DNA of 11,258 bases from UBA2289 sp041677365 (GTDB lineage: Bacteria; Bacillota_I; Bacilli_A; Izemoplasmatales; Hujiaoplasmataceae), in assembly GCA_041677365.1 (NCBI GenBank), contig JBAYQC010000044.1, positions 1-11,258 of the forward strand, read 5' to 3'. Under the pieces are notes generated by a model that was not told where the DNA came from, did no database searches, and saw only the letters and a list, made by a program, of their open reading frames with translations. Both the position numbers and the translations under genes were made by a program. Positions within the stretch are counted from its first letter, which is position 1. Every line of letters begins with the position of its first letter. Positions 5,765 to 11,258 of this stretch are shown here, piece by piece.

Positions 5765-7024
5765 TTAATCCTCCTTGATAATCATACGATTATTCACTAT
5801 TAATTTACCATTCTTAAATACTGCATGTGTATGGTTGATCCCGTAATGATAAATGAAATAATCCAAATTTTTTGCTTTTAACAAAACTACATCTGCAAAT
5901 TTCCCAGGTTCTAAACTGCCACGGTCATTACTTATATCCAGACTAAAAGCGGGATTAATTGTTGCAGCTGTAAGAATTTCGCTAGGCAACATTTTTAGTT
6001 TATTCCCAGATATTTGCATTGTGAGTTGAAAGTTTTCAGAAGGTGTAGAACCAGGGTTGTAATCACTGGAAACACTTACTGCTGCACCTGAGTCAATTAA
6101 CTTTCTAGCAGGAGCATAATCCTTGTTTAGGAAAAATGATGTTGATGGTAAAAGATTTGCAATAGTATCAGTTTTAGCGATATTTAGAATATCATCTTCT
6201 TTTATAGCCATTAAATGGTCAACGGTTTTAGAACCCAATTTTAAAGCGACTTGTGTTCCTCCGATTGATTCGATTTCATCAGTGTGAACCCGTAATTTAA
6301 ATCCTAAACTCTTTGCCTTCTCAAGAATTGTTTTAGTTTCTAAAGCTGTAAATACATCTTTCTCACAAAAGACATCAGCATACTCTGCTAAATTTTCTTT
6401 CTTGATGATTTCTAGGTCGCCTAATATTTTTTGAATAAATTTACTTCGATTATTTTTATACTCTGGAGGTAAAGCGTGAGCTCCAAGATAAGTAGACTTA
6501 ATATCAATAGGATGTGTTTCGTTTAGATGTTTAATTACTTTTAATGTTTTTAGTTCAGTATCTAAATCTAAACCATATCCAGATTTTGCTTCTAGAGAAG
6601 TAACTCCGAATAAAAGCATTTCATCAAGAGATGATCTGGCTTGCGAGACTAATTCTGAAAAACTTGCTGTTTTAGTCATTTCTACAGTTGAAAGTATTCC
6701 TCCGCCTGCTTTAAGAATATCCAAATAATCTACCCCAGCAATTTTCTTTGTGAATTCATGTTCTCTAGATCCCCCGAATACTAAATGAGTGTGTGAGTCG
6801 ATTAACCCAGGTATAGCTATGAGCCCACTTCCATCATATAGTTTCGTATCTTTATCAAAGTGTTTTTGATAATCGCCTTGTCCAACCTCAATTATCTTTT
6901 CACCTTCAATAATAATGAAGGCATTATCAAGGGTAAGTATTTCTCTCATCGCTTTTCCTTTTACGGGAGGTATCTTAACACTAGTATAAAGATGATTGAT
7001 ATTGTGAATAATTAATCTATTCAT
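5765..7024 (-). CDS. hutI: Imidazolonepropionase
   Basis: Metal-dependent amidohydrolase that opens 4-imidazolone-5-propionate to N-formimino-L-glutamate, the third step of histidine breakdown. 419 residues from the ATG at 7024, matching the ~420 of Bacillus HutI. A GTG at 7033 lies in the same frame, but it is part of the AGGTG ribosome binding site (7031-7035), so the ATG is preferred. Metal-site and substrate residues are visible: His78 and His80 in DSHTHLVFGGSRE, His183 in GAHALPPEY, His247 and Glu250 in RVHTDEIE, His270 in VDHL and Asp321 in SSDYNPGSTP. The sequence keeps the HutI signatures YLDILKAGGGILSTV and AKSGYGLD. It starts ten bases after the ftcD stop, with the Shine-Dalgarno touching that stop, and ends one base before fchA. 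Confidence 0.96.
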   Translation of the reverse strand: MNRLIIHNINHLYTSVKIPPVKGKAMREILTLDNAFIIIEGEKIIEVGQGDYQKHFDKDTKLYDGSGLIAIPGLIDSHTHLVFGGSREHEFTKKIAGVDYLDILKAGGGILSTVEMTKTASFSELVSQARSSLDEMLLFGVTSLEAKSGYGLDLDTELKTLKVIKHLNETHPIDIKSTYLGAHALPPEYKNNRSKFIQKILGDLEIIKKENLAEYADVFCEKDVFTALETKTILEKAKSLGFKLRVHTDEIESIGGTQVALKLGSKTVDHLMAIKEDDILNIAKTDTIANLLPSTSFFLNKDYAPARKLIDSGAAVSVSSDYNPGSTPSENFQLTMQISGNKLKMLPSEILTAATINPAFSLDISNDRGSLEPGKFADVVLLKAKNLDYFIYHYGINHTHAVFKNGKLIVNNRMIIKED

Positions 7025-7030
7025 ATTAGA

Positions 7031-7035
7031 CACCT
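7031..7035 (-). promoter_or_regulatory. Ribosome binding site that sets the hutI start
   Basis: Minus-strand AGGTG, six bases before ATG (7022-7024). The in-frame GTG at 7033 is contained in it and so is unlikely to be used. The site overlaps the TAG stop of ftcD. Confidence 0.75.
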
Positions 7036-7996
7036 ATAAAAAAGATTCAATAATTTTGTCAGCTGAAAAATCTCTCAGCTTAAGAAATTTCTGTGATGCC
7101 TCTGTTATATCAGTCAGGGATATATCTTTTGGAAAATCCAAATGATTAACAGCGTAATAATACTTTAAAGAATCGATTAAAGCAGCCTTAGGTATCAGTC
7201 CAACTATCTCAGCGCTTGGAACTTCTAGAGAATACCTTCTAGCTTCCATTTTAACGGTCTCAAAAATTCTATAGATAGGATTTTTCTTAAAATTTAAAAT
7301 GTTCATTGTGACCTGAGTATGGCCTCTTTTTTCCAAAAAAACTGGTCCAGCTTGGATATATTGAAACCCTCCACTAGAAGCTCTGATTGCTCGGGCAAAT
7401 TTCGCTGTAATCTTTTCGTCAGTAGTTAAAACATCGATATTATAAGCTATTAAGAAGTCTCTAACTCCTACTCCAATCACACCAAAAGTAGGATGCACTT
7501 CTTGTTTACCGTAATCAGGTTTCCATTCAGGTAACTTGATTTTTTCTTTCATACCTTCAAACTCGCCCTTCCTAATATTTGGTAATGATACTCTTTTTTC
7601 TTCATTAGCGGCTTCAGCGTACATAAAGCACGGAATATTATATTTTTCTGATATCGATTTGGCTAAAACATTAGCATATTCAACACATTCTTTGATAGTG
7701 ATGTTATCAACCGGAATAAAAGGGATAACATCTATAGCGCCCATTCTTGAATGTTCTCCAGAATGATTATTTAAATCAATTTCCTTTTCACAAACTTCAA
7801 CCATTTTTAGAATTGCTTCTATCATTGCTTCAGGTTCTCCTAGTAAAGTTACCACAGTTCGATTATAGTCAGCATCAGCTTCATAATTTACTAGTTTTAC
7901 TTCCGGAAAAAGACCGAAAACACTAATGATTCGTTCTATTTTTTGCTTATCTTTTCCTTCGGAAAAATTAGGAACACATTCAATTATTTTTTTCAT
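7034..7996 (-). CDS. ftcD: Glutamate formiminotransferase
   Basis: Transfers the formimino group of N-formimino-L-glutamate to tetrahydrofolate, giving glutamate and 5-formimino-THF. 320 residues, the stand-alone transferase without the cyclodeaminase domain, which is encoded separately as fchA. Visible features are ECVPNFSEG near the start, the catalytic loop GEHSRMGAIDVIPF (80-93) with His82 at the same number as in the mammalian enzyme, TFGVIGVGVRDFLIAYN in the middle, and RGHTQVTMNILNF later. The usual GEHPRxGA has Ser in place of Pro here; His and Arg are kept, so activity is expected. The start ATG overlaps the hutU stop by one base (TAATG), with GGGTGAT a few bases upstream inside hutU, which indicates translational coupling. 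Presence of this gene, and of no formiminoglutamase in view, shows the folate-linked version of the pathway. Confidence 0.95.
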   Translation of the reverse strand: MKKIIECVPNFSEGKDKQKIERIISVFGLFPEVKLVNYEADADYNRTVVTLLGEPEAMIEAILKMVEVCEKEIDLNNHSGEHSRMGAIDVIPFIPVDNITIKECVEYANVLAKSISEKYNIPCFMYAEAANEEKRVSLPNIRKGEFEGMKEKIKLPEWKPDYGKQEVHPTFGVIGVGVRDFLIAYNIDVLTTDEKITAKFARAIRASSGGFQYIQAGPVFLEKRGHTQVTMNILNFKKNPIYRIFETVKMEARRYSLEVPSAEIVGLIPKAALIDSLKYYYAVNHLDFPKDISLTDITEASQKFLKLRDFSADKIIESFL

Positions 7997-10014
7997 TACA
8001 TATCACCCTTTTTAAATTTATCTGATAATAATTTAGTTAATTTTTTTTCATCAGCAAGATTGGGAATTGTTATATAAGAATTGTTATCAATTTTATTATA
8101 TTCTTGTACGGTTTCAATTGAATTAGGGTTTCTAGCCCATGATCTTCTTGATACTCCTGCCATTACATCAAACAGCATTGACGTTTTCAAAATGTCATCA
8201 ACTCTTTTAGATCCATCTAAAACCATTCCATATCCACCATTAATGACTTTTCCAATGCCGACGCCACCACCATTATGTAAAGTAACTAATGACATTCCTC
8301 TTGCGCTGTTACCTAAAGCAACATGTGTTGCCATATCAGCCATAATATTAGAACCATCTTTAATGTTGGAAGTTTCTCTAAATGGCGAATCTGTTCCGCC
8401 GGTATCGTGGTGATCTCGTCCAAGCATTACCGGACCAATCTCTTTATTCCTTACCATTTCATTAAACTTAAGCGCTATTTTCAACCTTCCATATGCATCT
8501 TGATAGAGAATTCTTGCTTTAGTCCCAACGACTAGATTGTTCTTTTTTGCATCTCTTATCCAATTATAGTTGTCCAAATCTTGAAATCTTCGTTCTTTAT
8601 CTATGCATTCCATAGCTGCTAAATCGGTCTTGTCTAAATCGCTTTGATCACGGCTTAAACAAACCCATCTAAATGGTCCATATCCATAGTCAAACAATAC
8701 TGGACCCATTATGTCCTCTACATAAGATGGCCAAATAAATCCATCTAAATCATTGATGCCGTTTTTACACACTTCTTTAATCCCACTATCACTTATCGCT
8801 TTTAAGAATGAATTACCGTAATCAAAGAAATATGTTCCTCTACTGGTAATAATCTTAATTGCTTCAAAATGTCTTTTTAAAGTATCGTTAACTAGCCTTC
8901 TAAATGTATCCTTATTATTATTTAGTAAATCAGTTCTTTCTTCAAAACTAATATCTACTGGGCAGTATCCGCCATCATAAACTGCGTGACAACTAGTTTG
9001 ATCGCTTAACAAATCAATATGATTTCTCTCTTTAACAGCTGTTTCTAACAAATCAACTATGTTTCCTAAATAAGCAATTGCCCGAGGTTTACCTTCATTT
9101 TGGTATTTTTTGGCCAAAACGAATGCGTTTTTAGGATCTTCTTCTACATCATCAACCCATCCTTGTTGCTTTCTAGTTTCAATTCTTGACTTATCAACTT
9201 CAGCTATTATCGCAACTCCGCCAGCTATAACAGTGGCTTTTCCTTGAGCTCCACTCATTCCTCCTAGTCCAGAAGAAACGAAAAGTTTTCCAGCTAGATT
9301 TTGATCTTGCGGTATATTAAGTTTCATTCTTCCGGCATTCAATAACGTTGAGTAAGTTCCGTGAACAATTCCTTGTGGACCGATATACATCCAACCACCT
9401 GCAGTCATTTGTCCATAATTAGCAACACCTAGAGAACTTGCACGATTAAAACTATCTAAATTATCAAACTCACCAATCATCAATCCATTTGTTATTATTA
9501 CTCTCGGTGAAGTTTTACTTGATGCAAATAGACCTAGAGGATGACCAGACATTATAACTAATGTTTGTTCATTGTTCAATTCTTCTAAGTAGCGTTTTAC
9601 AATCCAATATTGCATCCAATTTTGGAACACACTGCCTGTCTCACCATAAGTTACTAATTCATAAGGATAAAGCGCAATATCAAAATCTAAATTATTATCA
9701 ATCATTACTTGAAAAGCTTTTCCTTCAATACAATTGCCCTTATATTCATTAATTGGTTTTCCATAAATGTTTCCTTCAGGCCTAAACCTATAGCCATATA
9801 TTTTTCCTCTAGTCAAAAGTTCCTCCAAGAACTCATCAGCTAGTTCATCGTGCCAAGATTCAGGAATATATCTTAGCGCGTTATTTAAAGCTAATTCCAT
9901 CTCTTTTCTAGTGAGATTAAGCTCTCTTTTTGGCGCTCTTCTTATTCCTGAAATAAATGACTTTTTCTTTGGTAACTCTGGAAATATCGCCTTGATTGAC
10001 AAATTATCATTCAT
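7996..10014 (-). CDS. hutU: Urocanate hydratase, long form
   Basis: Adds water to urocanate to give 4-imidazolone-5-propionate, using tightly bound NAD+ as an electrophile. 672 residues from the ATG at 10014, clearly longer than the ~555 of Bacillus and Pseudomonas HutU and close to the length of the animal enzyme. The upstream in-frame GTG at 10023 touches the AAGGAG Shine-Dalgarno (10023-10028), which is eight bases before the ATG, so the ATG is the start. Visible motifs are ETGSVFQNWMQY (125-136), SGHPLGLF, ANYGQMTAGGWMYIGPQGI, the NAD-binding GLGGMSGAQGKA (249-260), DQTSCHAVYDGGYCP (338-352) and the late GRDHHDTGG and LHNGGGVGIG segments. The start overlaps the end of hutH by eight bases (ATGAATGA), and its stop shares one base with ftcD. 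Confidence 0.97.
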   Translation of the reverse strand: MNDNLSIKAIFPELPKKKSFISGIRRAPKRELNLTRKEMELALNNALRYIPESWHDELADEFLEELLTRGKIYGYRFRPEGNIYGKPINEYKGNCIEGKAFQVMIDNNLDFDIALYPYELVTYGETGSVFQNWMQYWIVKRYLEELNNEQTLVIMSGHPLGLFASSKTSPRVIITNGLMIGEFDNLDSFNRASSLGVANYGQMTAGGWMYIGPQGIVHGTYSTLLNAGRMKLNIPQDQNLAGKLFVSSGLGGMSGAQGKATVIAGGVAIIAEVDKSRIETRKQQGWVDDVEEDPKNAFVLAKKYQNEGKPRAIAYLGNIVDLLETAVKERNHIDLLSDQTSCHAVYDGGYCPVDISFEERTDLLNNNKDTFRRLVNDTLKRHFEAIKIITSRGTYFFDYGNSFLKAISDSGIKEVCKNGINDLDGFIWPSYVEDIMGPVLFDYGYGPFRWVCLSRDQSDLDKTDLAAMECIDKERRFQDLDNYNWIRDAKKNNLVVGTKARILYQDAYGRLKIALKFNEMVRNKEIGPVMLGRDHHDTGGTDSPFRETSNIKDGSNIMADMATHVALGNSARGMSLVTLHNGGGVGIGKVINGGYGMVLDGSKRVDDILKTSMLFDVMAGVSRRSWARNPNSIETVQEYNKIDNNSYITIPNLADEKKLTKLLSDKFKKGDM

Positions 10015-11257
10015 TAATATCACTCCTTAATAATTTTCTAAATTCACCAGTATTGATTAAACGAATTATTTTATGAATTTCTTTATACATCATTGTATCT
10101 TCTTTAATAAACGGTATTTCTTTTCGAATAAAATCGTAGATCCTTCTCGTGGCTTTACTCATAGAGCTTTTATCTCTAAAATCAATTGCCTGTAAAGCAG
10201 TCAATAACTCCATAGCTAAAACATCGCTTGTATTTCTTATTATATCTTTTGCTTTTCTTGCCGCTATTGTGCCCATTGAAACATGGTCTTCTTGGTTAGC
10301 TGATGACGGTATTGAATCGACACTTGCAGGGTGTGATAATACTTTATTTTCACTAACAAGTGAAGCTGCACTATATTGAACAATCATAAATCCAGAATTG
10401 ATTCCGGGATTTTTCACTAAAAAAGGTGGTAACCCATTACTAAGATTAGCATTGACCATTCTTTCTAAACGCCGTTCAGATATATTTGCTAATTCACTAA
10501 TAGCGATTCCGAGAAAGTCCATTGCTAAAGCTATTGGTTGCCCATGAAAGTTACCCGCACTGATAACTTGATTATCTTCAACAAAAACTAAAGGATTATC
10601 AGTTGCAGCATTCATTTCTCTTTCTAGAATTGTCTTTACATAATTAATCGCATCTAAACTCGCTCCAATAACCTGGGGTGAGCAACGCAAAGAATACGCA
10701 TCTTGAACTCTCTTTTCTCCTTGCCTTGTTGTAAGACGTGAGTCTTCGAGAATTTTTCTTAACGATTTGGATACTTCAATTTGACCAATCTGATTTCTAA
10801 CTAAATGAATCTTTTCATCGAATACATCTGTAATACCTTCTAAGGCTTCCAGTGTGATTGCCAAGTTATATTTGGACAAATCTAATAGACTCTCTGCTTC
10901 TAATAACGCTAAAACACCAACAGATGTCATAGCTTGAGTACCATTAATAAGCGATAGACCTTCTTTTGCAGCAAGAGCTTTTATCGGTTTGATATTCGCT
11001 GTATTCAAAGCCTCTTTAGCCGGATAGACTTTTCCTTCAATTTGCATTTCGCCAAGTCCAATCAGTGGTAAAGCCATGTGGCTTAATGGTGCTAAATCAC
11101 CACTAGCTCCTAAGCTCCCCTTTGAATAAACAACGGGAATTACATCTTTATTTAAAAATTCAACCATCTTTTCCAAAACTTCTAGTCTAATACCGCTATA
11201 GCCTTTGATAAGAGCGTTTATTCTCAGCAAGAGCATGCCTCTTACTATTTCCGAACT
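10007..11257 (-). CDS. hutH: Histidine ammonia-lyase, N-terminus outside the window
   Basis: Removes ammonia from L-histidine to form urocanate, the first step of the pathway. The frame stays open to the window edge (residues SSEIVRG precede the Met at 11236, which is internal), so 416 codons are visible and roughly 90 N-terminal residues are missing. The MIO cofactor triad Ala-Ser-Gly is in GSLGASGDLAPLSHMALPL (about 11099-11107). Other family signatures are LSLINGTQAMTSVG, TDNPLVF, SAGNFHGQPIALAMDFL, SAASLVSENK and SSANQEDHVSMG. The stop is TGA, which supports the standard code rather than the Mycoplasma code. The last eight bases overlap the hutU start. The promoter and any regulator-binding site of the operon lie outside the window. 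Confidence 0.96.
   Translation of the reverse strand, partial: SSEIVRGMLLLRINALIKGYSGIRLEVLEKMVEFLNKDVIPVVYSKGSLGASGDLAPLSHMALPLIGLGEMQIEGKVYPAKEALNTANIKPIKALAAKEGLSLINGTQAMTSVGVLALLEAESLLDLSKYNLAITLEALEGITDVFDEKIHLVRNQIGQIEVSKSLRKILEDSRLTTRQGEKRVQDAYSLRCSPQVIGASLDAINYVKTILEREMNAATDNPLVFVEDNQVISAGNFHGQPIALAMDFLGIAISELANISERRLERMVNANLSNGLPPFLVKNPGINSGFMIVQYSAASLVSENKVLSHPASVDSIPSSANQEDHVSMGTIAARKAKDIIRNTSDVLAMELLTALQAIDFRDKSSMSKATRRIYDFIRKEIPFIKEDTMMYKEIHKIIRLINTGEFRKLLRSDINE
10023..10028 (-). promoter_or_regulatory. Shine-Dalgarno that sets the hutU start
   Basis: Minus-strand AAGGAG, eight bases before ATG (10012-10014) and within the 3' end of hutH. The in-frame GTG at 10021-10023 is adjacent to it and cannot use it. 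Confidence 0.8.
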
Positions 11258-11258
11258 A

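Noticed and set aside
7536..7766. Plus-strand ORFs at 7536-7766, 8081-8413, 8323-8535, 9561-9752 and 10149-10379
   Set aside because: All lie antisense within hut genes, without motifs of their own or ribosome binding sites.
10015..10023. GTG start at 10023 for hutU
   Set aside because: The GTG directly follows the GGA of the Shine-Dalgarno; the ATG at 10014 has proper spacing.
1..11258. CRISPR array, tRNA, rRNA, insertion sequence or prophage
   Set aside because: I saw no regularly spaced direct repeats, cloverleaf, transposase or integrase.

Overview
The window is AT-rich, low-GC DNA with compact, overlapping operons, strong AGGAGG-type ribosome binding sites and sigma-A-like promoters. 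It is read with the standard code: Trp is TGG, TGA is a stop (end of hutH), and no reading frame needs TGA as sense. This suggests a low-GC Firmicute, or a Mollicutes-related lineage that kept the standard code (Acholeplasma- or Izemoplasma-like). That placement is an inference from composition and protein flavour; the sequence does not prove a species.

Layout. (1) Positions 2-481, plus strand: the 3' part of a glutathione-peroxidase-family gene, ending at a bidirectional terminator shared with the convergent gene. (2) Positions 519-1439, minus strand: a D-2-hydroxyacid dehydrogenase with its own extended -10 promoter. (3) Positions 1505-3515, minus strand: a two-gene operon with an 8-base overlap, encoding an alpha-oxoamine synthase most like serine palmitoyltransferase, then a classical short-chain dehydrogenase. 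The promoter has a perfect 12-bp palindrome over its -35 box. (4) Positions about 3585-3985: about 400 bases without a gene, very AT-rich and full of dyads, with a near-consensus plus-strand promoter that leads to no ORF. (5) Positions 4020-11257, minus strand: a seven-gene operon, hutH (start outside the window)-hutU-ftcD-hutI-fchA-tal-TPR-like protein, ending in a strong terminator.

How the genes work together. The large operon encodes a complete histidine-to-glutamate route that passes the formimino group to tetrahydrofolate: HutH makes urocanate, HutU imidazolonepropionate, HutI formiminoglutamate, FtcD glutamate plus 5-formimino-THF, and FchA 5,10-methenyl-THF plus ammonia. A short transaldolase and a small helical protein of unknown function share the transcript; no sequence evidence explains why.

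The most unusual part is the synthase/SDR pair. An acyl-thioester + amino acid condensing enzyme, coupled to an NADP-type ketone reductase, is the chemistry of the first two steps of sphingoid-base synthesis (3-ketosphinganine, then sphinganine), or of the related capnine-type base. Three annotated starts were moved downstream to the ATG with a properly placed Shine-Dalgarno sequence (spt, hutI, hutU).
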